From positions 1 through 7,418 of the forward strand of contig WREM01000045.1 of NCBI GenBank assembly GCA_009779335.1: DNA of 7,418 bases, given 5' to 3'. The notes beneath the pieces are model-generated. The model searched no databases. It was not told where the DNA came from and worked only from the letters and a program-made list of their open reading frames with translations. Below are positions 1 to 6,340 of this stretch, piece after piece. A program made the translations under genes and the position numbers. Origin of the DNA: Streptococcaceae bacterium (GTDB taxonomy: Bacteria; Bacillota; Bacilli; Lactobacillales; Streptococcaceae). Numbering within the stretch: the first letter of the stretch is position 1; the number at the start of each line of letters is the position of its first letter.

Positions 1-157
1 CACACAAGTGGCAGTCAAACCACCTACATTTGTGGTCTTTGTCAATGAAGAAGAACTCATGCACTTCTCCTATCTCCGATTCTTAGAAAATCAAATCCGA
101 AAAGCCTTTGTCTTTGAAGGAACACCTATACATCTGATTGCACGGAAGAGGAAATAG
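1..157 (+). CDS. der: Ribosome-assembly GTPase Der (EngA), C-terminal fragment
   Basis: Only the last 51 codons are in the window; the reading frame begins at base 2 and stops with TAG at 155-157. The translation carries the conserved end of Der: a VKPPTFVVFVN strand, then HFSYLRFLENQIRKAF, then FEGTPIHLIARKRK at the C terminus. This is the KH-like RNA-binding domain that follows the two GTPase domains in the Der family. Der is a cytoplasmic GTPase needed for assembly of the 50S ribosomal subunit. The GTPase domains lie upstream of the window, so their integrity cannot be judged. The gene ends intact, with the normal basic tail, which shows that the restriction locus downstream was inserted after der and did not truncate it. 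Codon use is less AT-rich than in the next five genes. Confidence 0.9.
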   Translation, partial: TQVAVKPPTFVVFVNEEELMHFSYLRFLENQIRKAFVFEGTPIHLIARKRK

Positions 158-260
158 AAGATAAGAATGAAATCTAATTAAAAAAAATGAGAAGTATGAA
201 GACTATGGTAGTTTTTATTTTGGAGTTGAGAAAATTCAAGTATAAAAAATGATGAGAATT

Positions 261-281
261 TGGTAAAATATAGTATGAGGT
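261..281 (+). promoter_or_regulatory. Putative extended -10 promoter and ribosome binding site of the restriction-modification operon
   Basis: In the 131-base gap after der, TGG-TAAAAT at 261-269 fits an extended -10 element (TGn followed by a five-of-six match to TATAAT). The position 17 bases upstream, TATAAA at 241-246, is a poor -35 box, so the promoter would be weak or would depend on the extended -10. GAGGT at 277-281 is the ribosome binding site, 7 bases before the ATG at 289. If transcription starts shortly after the -10, the leader is very short. This is the only plausible start I see for the five-gene operon; read-through from der is also possible. No operator or C-box repeat was found here. 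Confidence 0.4.
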
Positions 282-288
282 ATTTTAA

Positions 289-1335
289 ATGAATATCAAT
301 GCAGTAGATTTATTTTGTGGAATAGGTGGCTTAACCTATGGCATTCAAGAAGCTGGTATTAATGTAGTGGCAGGATTTGATTTTGAGGAATCTTGTCGTT
401 TTGCCTATGAAAAAAATAATGGTGCAAAGTTTTTTCTTCGAAATATAAAAGAACTGGAAGATGATGAGATAAATTCACTTTATCCTGAAGATACAGATAT
501 TAAAATTTTGATAGGTTGTGCACCATGTCAACCTTTTTCGGCTTATAGTCATCGTTATAAAAATAGTGAGTCTAAACGAGAAAAAATGGATTTACTTGAT
601 TATTTTGGAAAGCAGATAGAGCTTGTCAAACCTGATATTGTTTCAATGGAGAATGTACCACAACTAAAGCATACACAAATTTTCGAAGATTTTTGTAAAT
701 TACTTGAAAAAAATGGTTATAAATTTAAATATAAAATTGCTTATGCTCCAGCTTATGGTATTCCACAAAACAGAAGAAGGCTTTTATTGCTTGCATCAAA
801 GTTTGGAGATATAGATTTCCTTAATGAATTGAAAAAGGAAAATTACCCTACTATTCGTGATGCAATATCATCACTTCCTAAATTAGAGGCAGGAGAGACT
901 GATAAAAAAGATCCATTACATCGAGCGAGAAAATTGTCTGAGTTAAATTTGAAAAGAATTAGATCATCTAAACAAGGTGGAACTTGGCGGGACTGGGATA
1001 AATCCCTTTTGCCAAATTGTTATAAAAAAACGAGTGGGAGTAGTTATGGCTCTGTTTACGGGAGATTAGATTGGGATAAGCCTTCATCAACTATAACAAC
1101 GCAATTCCCCGGCTATGGAAATGGAAGATTTGGACATCCTGAACAAGACCGAGCGATTAGCCTGAGAGAAGGAGCAATTTTGCAAAGTTTTCCTAGAGAC
1201 TACGAATTTATTGAGAATAAAAAAAATTATCCCTATGGGAAAATTGCAATGCAGATTGGGAATGCAGTTCCTCCTAAATTAGGAGAAGTAATTGGAAAAA
1301 GCATTATAAGACACTTAAAAGGTCAAGGTGGTTGA
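289..1335 (+). CDS. DNA (cytosine-5-)-methyltransferase, first of two
   Basis: This 348-residue protein transfers a methyl group from S-adenosylmethionine to carbon 5 of cytosine in a specific DNA sequence. All the diagnostic motifs of the family are visible in order: motif I DLFCGIGG (residues 7-14, SAM binding), motif IV CAPCQPFS (77-84) with catalytic Cys80, motif VI MENV (120-123), motif VIII PQNRRR (159-164), motif IX REGAILQSFP (293-302) and motif X QIGNAVPP (322-329). The target recognition domain should lie between about 185 and 285 and contains GGTWRDW and FPGYGNGRFGHPEQDR. Length is normal for a single-domain C5 enzyme, and nothing suggests inactivation. The ATG at 289 has GAGGT 7 bases upstream and begins the protein just before motif I, as expected. 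It is the first gene of the operon and its stop nearly touches the next start. The recognised sequence cannot be read from the protein by eye. Confidence 0.95.
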   Translation: MNINAVDLFCGIGGLTYGIQEAGINVVAGFDFEESCRFAYEKNNGAKFFLRNIKELEDDEINSLYPEDTDIKILIGCAPCQPFSAYSHRYKNSESKREKMDLLDYFGKQIELVKPDIVSMENVPQLKHTQIFEDFCKLLEKNGYKFKYKIAYAPAYGIPQNRRRLLLLASKFGDIDFLNELKKENYPTIRDAISSLPKLEAGETDKKDPLHRARKLSELNLKRIRSSKQGGTWRDWDKSLLPNCYKKTSGSSYGSVYGRLDWDKPSSTITTQFPGYGNGRFGHPEQDRAISLREGAILQSFPRDYEFIENKKNYPYGKIAMQIGNAVPPKLGEVIGKSIIRHLKGQGG

Positions 1336-1336
1336 T

Positions 1337-3028
1337 ATGGAAAAGGAAGAAAAATTAACGTTACAGTTTGATCCAGGAACGATTGAAGCATTAGGAATAA
1401 AAATGTATTCTCAGATACCTCATGCATTGGCTGAACTTATTGCTAATGCTTGGGATGCAGCGGCAAAAAAGGTAATGATTCATCTTGAAGATGACGCAGA
1501 AAGAAAAATTATCGTTATTGATGATGGAGATGGAATGTCTTTTACTGAAGTTCAAGATAAATTTTTGAGAATTGGAAGGCATCGTAGGAGTGATGAAGAA
1601 CGAACAAACTCATTAGGACGTAAGATTACTGGGAAAAAAGGGCTGGGAAAATTAGCACTTTTTGGAATTGGTAAACACATTTCAATTTTTACAGCAAGAA
1701 AGGATGACAAGCAGGCAATTAAGTTTGAGCTTGATTGGGATGAGATATTATTATCTAGTCCGACTTACTTTCCAAAATATGAATTGGTAGAAAAAGATTT
1801 TCAAAAAGGTACGAAGATTATTCTTTCAGAATTGACACGTGTATCAGATTTCAAACCTGAAAATATAGCAATGAGCCTATCAAAGATGTTTAATTGTTTT
1901 GATAAAAATTTTACTGTCAATATAAAAAGAAATAATGAGAACGAGATTCCCCTTACAAGAGAAATGCGATTTAGTGAGATAGATATTCAGGAAAAGTGGG
2001 ATGTATCTGACTTACTTAATGAGATTGCTCTAGAATTTCAAAAAAAATATAATATTTCTGGAACAATTCAAGCATCAAGAAAGCCGACAAGACAAGATTT
2101 AAGAGGGATTACGTTATATGCTAATGGCAGATTGATAAATGAACAAGGTTTTTTTGATGTTCCTGAAGCAGGGCACGCATTTTCATATTTATCAGGGTGG
2201 ATTGATGCAGATTACATTGATGAATTTCCTGAGGATTTGATAGCAACAGATAGACAGTCGTTAAGTTGGGATCTTCCAGAGCCTCAGGAATTAAAAGTGG
2301 TTTTGAGTAAATTAATTCGAGACGTTGTTAATAAATGGTCAGTAATGCGACGAGAGGCAAATGAGAAAAAAATTTCTGATGTTGCAGCAAAAAATAATAT
2401 AAATCTTGAAGAGTGGAAGGATACACTAAATTCTAATATAGTGACACCGCTAGAAAATGTTATTAAAAATCTAGCAAGTAACGAAACGGATGATTTTGAT
2501 GAAGAAAATTCTACATTCAAAAAGGTAATCGTACCGTTGCATGAGCTAGTTCCAGAATATGCTCAATTTCATTTCAGATATTTACACGAAAAGGTTCAAG
2601 AGGCATGTGAAATTAATTATAAGGATAAGAGTTACTACAATGCTGTTAGTGAAGCGTGTAAGGCTTATGTGAGTTCAGTAAAAGACAAAGTTGAACAATT
2701 CGGAAAACCGAGACCGACTGAAAGTGATCATACGTTAATTGGGAAGTACTTTGGTAGTGAGGAAAAAAAATTAATAAAAATTGCTTTATCTGCAACTAAA
2801 GCTAACGGTAAACCATTAGAAGATGCTACACAAAAAAATTTAGAGTCCTCTCAGGTGTATTTTTCACAGGGAGTAGTTGCTGGTTTTAGAAATCCAATAG
2901 CTCATGAATTGATTCCTGATTTAAAAGAAAGCATAATTACAGAGAAACATTGCTTAGATGCATTAAGTTTAATTTCGATGTTGTTTGAGCGACTTGATAG
3001 ATCTGAGAAAGGAGGAGAAAATGCCTGA
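1337..3028 (+). CDS. GHKL (MutL/MORC-like) ATPase with C-terminal HEPN/Ymh-like domain
   Basis: This is a 563-residue protein if started at ATG 1337, which has AAGGTGG 5 bases upstream. A GTG at 1328 would add three residues and overlap the previous gene by 8 bases. The N-terminal part has the Bergerat ATP-binding fold: an N-box ELIANAWDAA (33-42; Glu33, Asn37), DDGDGM (62-67), and a glycine-rich lid GKKGLGKLALFGIG (99-112). An S5-like/transducer region follows, with LYANGRLI (260-267) and DLIATDRQSLSW (300-311). A charged helical linker precedes a C-terminal helical domain (about 405-555) that contains FRNPIAHE, with Arg518 and His523 forming the Rx4H signature of HEPN nucleases. This domain ends in ALSLISMLFERLDR, closely resembling the Ymh (TIGR02391) family. 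GHKL ATPases of MutL/MORC type are known in some restriction systems. Its function here is inferred: an ATP-driven clamp or sensor, perhaps with RNase output. It is not a known methylase or nuclease subunit. Confidence 0.8.
   Translation: MEKEEKLTLQFDPGTIEALGIKMYSQIPHALAELIANAWDAAAKKVMIHLEDDAERKIIVIDDGDGMSFTEVQDKFLRIGRHRRSDEERTNSLGRKITGKKGLGKLALFGIGKHISIFTARKDDKQAIKFELDWDEILLSSPTYFPKYELVEKDFQKGTKIILSELTRVSDFKPENIAMSLSKMFNCFDKNFTVNIKRNNENEIPLTREMRFSEIDIQEKWDVSDLLNEIALEFQKKYNISGTIQASRKPTRQDLRGITLYANGRLINEQGFFDVPEAGHAFSYLSGWIDADYIDEFPEDLIATDRQSLSWDLPEPQELKVVLSKLIRDVVNKWSVMRREANEKKISDVAAKNNINLEEWKDTLNSNIVTPLENVIKNLASNETDDFDEENSTFKKVIVPLHELVPEYAQFHFRYLHEKVQEACEINYKDKSYYNAVSEACKAYVSSVKDKVEQFGKPRPTESDHTLIGKYFGSEEKKLIKIALSATKANGKPLEDATQKNLESSQVYFSQGVVAGFRNPIAHELIPDLKESIITEKHCLDALSLISMLFERLDRSEKGGENA
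3008..3015 (+). promoter_or_regulatory. Strong ribosome binding site for the second C5 methyltransferase
   Basis: AAAGGAGG lies inside the last codons of the GHKL-HEPN gene, 5 bases before the ATG at 3021. It is the best Shine-Dalgarno match in the operon. It decides the start in favour of ATG 3021 over an in-frame TTG at 2985, which has no such site and would add 12 residues before a standard C5-methyltransferase N terminus. Translation of this gene probably depends partly on ribosomes finishing the upstream gene. Confidence 0.85.
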
Positions 3029-4085
3029 CCTTAGGATTATTGATTTATTTTCAGGTGCAGGTGGACTATCACTTGGATTTGAAAATGCTGGTTTTGAAAA
3101 TCTTTTTTCTGTTGAGTATAATCATGAAGCAGCTAAAACATACATAACAAACTTCCCGGCTCATAAGTTGATTGAAGATGACATAAAAAGTATTAGCAAT
3201 GATGAAATTCTAAAACTTGTAGGTAGAAATGGAGTGGATGTCATTATTGGAGGTCCACCATGTCAAGGTTTCAGTATGGCTGGAAATATTGGACGAAAAT
3301 TCATAGATGACGAACGAAATCAACTTTTTCGTGAATTTGTCCGTTTCGTTGATGTAATTCAACCTAAAATGTTTGTGATGGAAAATGTTGCTAGACTTGA
3401 TACACACAATAAAGGGCAAACAATTCAGGAAATTTTGAATGAATTTGAAAAAGTTGGTTATCAAGTCAAAAAAGAAGTTTTACAAGCGGCTGATTATGGG
3501 GTGCCACAAAAAAGACAGCGTATTTTCATAGTGGGTTACAAATCAGGTACTTTCAAATTTCCAAAAGCACAAGAGTATGTTACAACCGTTGAAGAAGCGA
3601 TTGGAGATTTGCCTATACTTGAAAGTGGGCAAAACTCTGTAATTCCCAATCATTTTGCAATGAAGCATTCTGAGCAGATGTTGAAAAAGATGGCATACAT
3701 TCAAGATGGTGGAGATAGAAACGATATTCCTGAACCATTACGTCCCAAATCAGGAGATATTCGCAAGTATATCCGATATGCAAGTGATAAGCCTTCTGTG
3801 ACAGTTACGGGAGATATGCGAAAGGTCTTCCATTATTCTCAAAACCGAGCATTGACTCCACGTGAATTGGCAAGGCTACAAACTTTCCCAGATAATTTCA
3901 TCTTTGAAGGAAGTAGTATCTCTATTCAACAACAGATTGGGAATGCAGTACCACCGAAGTTGGGTCAAGCTATTGCAGAGGAAATCAAAAAATGTTTAGA
4001 ATTAAGTGAAGGAAATTATGGATTACAAGCTCCCAAAAATCAACTATATCGGGAACAAAGAGAAAATATCGCCGTGGGTTATTGA
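3021..4085 (+). CDS. DNA (cytosine-5-)-methyltransferase, second of two
   Basis: This 354-residue C5 methyltransferase is clearly distinct from the first one in the operon. It has motif I DLFSGAGG (8-15), motif IV GPPCQGFS (78-85) with catalytic Cys81, motif VI MENV (120-123), motif VIII PQKRQR (162-167), motif IX RELARLQTFPD (281-291) and motif X QQIGNAVPP (304-312). The target recognition region (about 185-275) is short and unlike that of the first enzyme, so the two need not methylate the same base. The gene begins inside the end of the GHKL-HEPN gene (8-base overlap). Its last 68 bases overlap the start of the adenine methyltransferase in another frame. The roughly 23-residue tail after the helix that follows motif X is therefore encoded by DNA constrained by the next gene, and is unlikely to be conserved. 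It could modify the second strand of the restriction target or a separate sequence linked to the GHKL protein. Confidence 0.94.
   Translation: MPDLRIIDLFSGAGGLSLGFENAGFENLFSVEYNHEAAKTYITNFPAHKLIEDDIKSISNDEILKLVGRNGVDVIIGGPPCQGFSMAGNIGRKFIDDERNQLFREFVRFVDVIQPKMFVMENVARLDTHNKGQTIQEILNEFEKVGYQVKKEVLQAADYGVPQKRQRIFIVGYKSGTFKFPKAQEYVTTVEEAIGDLPILESGQNSVIPNHFAMKHSEQMLKKMAYIQDGGDRNDIPEPLRPKSGDIRKYIRYASDKPSVTVTGDMRKVFHYSQNRALTPRELARLQTFPDNFIFEGSSISIQQQIGNAVPPKLGQAIAEEIKKCLELSEGNYGLQAPKNQLYREQRENIAVGY
4009..4014 (+). promoter_or_regulatory. Ribosome binding site inside the C5 methyltransferase gene, for the adenine methyltransferase
   Basis: AAGGAA lies 3 bases before ATG 4018, with the AGGA core 4 bases away. 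It favours ATG 4018 over the in-frame GTG at 4006, which has no clear Shine-Dalgarno sequence. The site lies in the coding sequence of the upstream methyltransferase, so initiation must occur on mRNA that is being translated in another frame. Confidence 0.6.
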
Positions 4086-5025
4086 TAATTTTCCAATAAA
4101 AAGTGGTCGAATTTTAGATCTTTTTGCGGGTGGGTCGTCTGTTTCTTTCGAAGCAAAAAAACGTGGCTTTGAAGTGATTGCAAATGACTCGCTTTATTCG
4201 TCGTTTGTGGTAAATAAGGCAATTATTGAAAACGTCAAAATTCAGCTTTCAGAAAAAGAAATCGTTAATTTTGATGAAATCGAAGTTGACAAAAAGTACA
4301 GAGCATCTCTTGCTTGGCTTGAAAACAATCTTTACCATGTTGATGAAGTTGATGAACTGTCAAAACTAATACTACATTCGGAGCGATTAAAAGGCTATAA
4401 AAAATATTTGCTACAGGCTTTGATTCGTCGAGCAATGATAAGGAAATTGCCTTATTCTCGTATGAATATTGACTGGAAAAATATTTTGAAATTAAGAGAT
4501 GAAGAATATTCTTATAAAAAATACAGTCGTAGGCGGGCCTATCATAATGAGCCTTTTATCAATCATATTTTAAAAGATTTACCAGAGTATAACGCTGCAA
4601 TATTTGATAATAATCGGAAAAACAAGGTTTATCAGTTAGATGCATTGGTTGCAATGAAAAAAGCTGGAAAAGTTGATGTAATCTATGTTGATCCACCTTA
4701 TCCGCATACAATGAATAACTATAATGGATTTTATGGCAAATTTGATAAAATATTTGGTAAAGAGATTGATTATCAAGACATTACAGTTGCAAAGAATTTT
4801 TTATCGTACTTTGAAAAATTAATAGAAATAGCAAGCCGATCTGCAAATTATTTTGTTTTAAGTTTGAACAGTCGTTCCCAATCTGTGTTTGATACAATGA
4901 TAGATATGTTCTCGTTTTATGGTAGTGTTGAAATAAAACAAAAAAAACATAATTATCAAATCAGTGGAAAGTCTGAGAAAAACAATAATACCGAAATGCT
5001 AGCGATTGTAAAATTTTATAAGTGA
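4018..5025 (+). CDS. D12-class (Dam-like) DNA adenine-N6 methyltransferase
   Basis: This 335-residue protein has the alpha-group order of the D12/Dam family: an N-terminal motif X region INYIGNKEKI (8-17), then motif I DLFAGGSSVS (34-43) for SAM binding, then a long variable region, then catalytic motif IV DPPY (225-228), and a C-terminal NNTEMLAIVKF typical of the family. The product would be N6-methyladenine in a specific DNA sequence. The middle part (about 80-200) is rich in charged residues and includes RRAMIRKLPYSRMN (137-150); it probably contains the target recognition domain. The gene overlaps the preceding C5 methyltransferase by 68 bases in a different frame and ends 6 bases before the endonuclease. 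Because it is adjacent to the endonuclease, it is the methyltransferase most directly coupled to it. An in-frame TAA at 4003 rules out an N-terminal extension beyond GTG 4006. Confidence 0.9.
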   Translation: MDYKLPKINYIGNKEKISPWVIDNFPIKSGRILDLFAGGSSVSFEAKKRGFEVIANDSLYSSFVVNKAIIENVKIQLSEKEIVNFDEIEVDKKYRASLAWLENNLYHVDEVDELSKLILHSERLKGYKKYLLQALIRRAMIRKLPYSRMNIDWKNILKLRDEEYSYKKYSRRRAYHNEPFINHILKDLPEYNAAIFDNNRKNKVYQLDALVAMKKAGKVDVIYVDPPYPHTMNNYNGFYGKFDKIFGKEIDYQDITVAKNFLSYFEKLIEIASRSANYFVLSLNSRSQSVFDTMIDMFSFYGSVEIKQKKHNYQISGKSEKNNNTEMLAIVKFYK

Positions 5026-5031
5026 GAAAAA

Positions 5032-6180
5032 ATGACAGAGATACATAGTAAAAGAGCAAGTGAGACTCAAAATTACGAGAATTATTGGAAATTGACGGTG
5101 GAGTATTCGGATATTTATGCTCCCCAGTTTAACAATGTTTTGAAAATGATAGTTCAATTTATAGATAATGAAAAATTAAGTGGGCATGAGCTATCTAAAA
5201 GTGAATTTTCTAAAGCTGGCTACTATAAAGAACTTCAGGAGCAAGTTGGACAGATTTATACAAAAGCTGATGGAGCTTCTACCAGGAAATCACTCAATCA
5301 GTTTGTCAAATTAGGCTTTGTTTCTCCATTTCTTCGGGGTTATCACAATCTTACTAAACAGTTTTTGAAAGCCTCTGGAGATGAGAAAAAATTGATATTT
5401 TCGCAAATTTTTTATGCACATTCAAGTTTCAACTCAACGGTAACGATAGATGAAACCACTCGAAAAGAGATGAATTTCTTAGTCAAAACTTTGATGTATC
5501 ACTCTGATAAAAAACTTAATCGAAATGATATTATCGCCCTTATGAATGTTGATATATCAGCAGTGAGTAAAGGTTATTTAACAAAAGATGAGCTAACTGC
5601 TGAGTATAAAATGGCAAATGTTATTTCCTTTGAAAGTCGAAAATATAATCAAATTCGATATTTCCTGAATTTTTTGAAATTACTGCCCGGTATTGTTGTT
5701 TCTCGTGATAATGAGATTACTTATGAAGAAAATGCTGAGGAAGTATTGACGAATAATATTGATACTAAACGAGATCAGACTCTATTCCGTTTGATGAAAG
5801 AAAACTTGTTTAGAGAAAGTAGGGAATTTTACAACGGAAAGGTAGTTTGCTATTTTACGAAGAAGGAGCAAAAGGGGCTTGTGGTTTCACATATTTATGC
5901 TTCTGCTGAAGCATTGAAAAATCTTGATGTTGAGGCTGCCTATGATTATCGAAATGCCTTGTTGCTTGAGCGAAATACGGATATGTATTTTGATAAACAT
6001 GATTTAAGCTTTGATATAAGTGGTCTTCCTTTATTTGGATTAGAAACTACTGTTGACTTTGAGAATGACCATATAAATAATAAGTTAGATGATTTTGTCT
6101 TGTATCCTGAAAGGTTAGAGTATATGGAGATTCATAGAAAAATATATGAAAAAAAGCAGAAGAATCTTGTTTCTCCATAA
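5032..6180 (+). CDS. Probable HNH-family Type II restriction endonuclease
   Basis: This 382-residue protein has no strong overall match that I recognise, but its C-terminal third fits an HNH (beta-beta-alpha metal) nuclease core. Residues 270-330 contain VVCYFT, then GLVVSHIYA with His287, then YDYRNALLL with Asn308, then MYFDKHDLSFD with Asp321/His323. This pattern resembles the HNH_2 type seen in some restriction enzymes. The N-terminal part (about 20-110) is helical and charged, and TRKSLNQFVKLGFVSPF looks like the recognition helix and wing of a winged-helix DNA-binding domain, which would supply specificity. The gene starts 6 bases after the adenine methyltransferase, with only a weak ribosome binding site (AGTGAG at 5021-5026), consistent with low, coupled expression of a toxic nuclease. 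It is last in the operon and is followed by a hairpin terminator. The role as the restriction subunit is inferred from the motif and from position. Confidence 0.75.
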   Translation: MTEIHSKRASETQNYENYWKLTVEYSDIYAPQFNNVLKMIVQFIDNEKLSGHELSKSEFSKAGYYKELQEQVGQIYTKADGASTRKSLNQFVKLGFVSPFLRGYHNLTKQFLKASGDEKKLIFSQIFYAHSSFNSTVTIDETTRKEMNFLVKTLMYHSDKKLNRNDIIALMNVDISAVSKGYLTKDELTAEYKMANVISFESRKYNQIRYFLNFLKLLPGIVVSRDNEITYEENAEEVLTNNIDTKRDQTLFRLMKENLFRESREFYNGKVVCYFTKKEQKGLVVSHIYASAEALKNLDVEAAYDYRNALLLERNTDMYFDKHDLSFDISGLPLFGLETTVDFENDHINNKLDDFVLYPERLEYMEIHRKIYEKKQKNLVSP

Positions 6181-6237
6181 CATAATTCTTCCTAGTTAGC
6201 TTTTAATGTGATTCAAGACTTGCACATAATTTTTATT

Positions 6238-6270
6238 TTTCAGAAAAATTGGAGTTTTTCTGAAAGTTTT
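6238..6270 (+). terminator. Probable intrinsic terminator of the restriction-modification operon
   Basis: An 11-bp perfect inverted repeat, TTTCAGAAAAA (6238-6248) and TTTTTCTGAAA (6255-6265), encloses a 6-base loop TTGGAG and is followed by GTTTTATCG. The stem has only two G-C pairs, so it is weaker than a classical terminator, but the T-tract is on the correct side for + strand transcription. It lies 58 bases after the endonuclease stop and just before the rimP promoter, where separation of the two transcripts would be expected. Confidence 0.55.
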
Positions 6271-6294
6271 ATCGTTATTATTTTGAAGGCTTTC

Positions 6295-6322
6295 TTGACA
6301 TTTTCTCAATTTATGCTATAAT
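6295..6322 (+). promoter_or_regulatory. Consensus sigma-A promoter of the rimP-nusA operon
   Basis: TTGACA at 6295-6300 and TATAAT at 6317-6322 are both perfect consensus hexamers, separated by 16 bases, with TG at 6314-6315 making an extended -10. This is a very strong housekeeping promoter. Transcription should start near 6329, giving a leader of roughly 70 bases before rimP. It makes rimP and nusA expression independent of the inserted restriction operon. Confidence 0.9.
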
Positions 6323-6340
6323 GATATTAAATAACTCGTA

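Larger units (their letters stand above)
289..6180 (+). other. Restriction-modification (defence) operon inserted between der and rimP
   Basis: Five co-directional genes are packed with overlaps or gaps of no more than 6 bases: C5 methyltransferase, GHKL-HEPN protein, C5 methyltransferase, D12 adenine methyltransferase and HNH endonuclease. The block is flanked by housekeeping genes that read in the same direction and is visibly richer in A+T than they are. No recombinase, insertion sequence or tRNA is present at either edge. The tight packing suggests one transcript and translational coupling, with modification genes made first and the nuclease last. Acquisition by horizontal transfer, probably by homologous recombination through the flanks, is an inference from composition and from the accessory nature of the genes. 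Confidence 0.8.

Noticed and set aside
198..216. AT-rich 8-bp hairpin with 3-base loop followed by T's, a possible der terminator
   Set aside because: Two of the eight pairs are G-U and only one is G-C; the run of T's is largely part of the stem itself. Too weak to call.
1328..1336. GTG start at 1328 for the GHKL-HEPN gene, overlapping the first methyltransferase by 8 bases
   Set aside because: ATG 1337 has AAGGTGG at good spacing, and the three extra residues are not part of the domain. The GTG remains possible, since AAAAGG lies upstream of it.
2985..3020. TTG start at 2985 for the second C5 methyltransferase
   Set aside because: The ATG at 3021 has a near-consensus ribosome binding site and gives the normal C5-methyltransferase N terminus; the extra 12 residues simply read the upstream gene's end in another frame.
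1391..3464. Minus-strand open frames of 63-84 codons within the GHKL and second C5 methyltransferase genes
   Set aside because: They lie wholly inside well-supported genes, have no recognisable motif, and their residue composition is that of antisense reading.
3987..4085. Possible programmed frameshift producing a C5-adenine methyltransferase fusion
   Set aside because: A +1 shift would be needed, no recognised slippery site or stimulatory structure is evident, and the adenine methyltransferase has its own ATG and ribosome binding site.
289..6180. LlaJI-like or McrBC-like system, suggested by two C5 methyltransferases plus an ATPase
   Set aside because: The ATPase is of GHKL type, not an AAA+ GTPase like McrB, and the nuclease candidate has an HNH motif and no McrC-like PD-(D/E)xK motif was noticed. 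An adenine methyltransferase is also present.
234..6217. ATTCAAG at 234-240 and again at 6211-6217, flanking the operon, as a possible target-site duplication
   Set aside because: A 7-base AT-rich match in about 6 kb is expected by chance, and no mobile-element ends or transposase accompany it.
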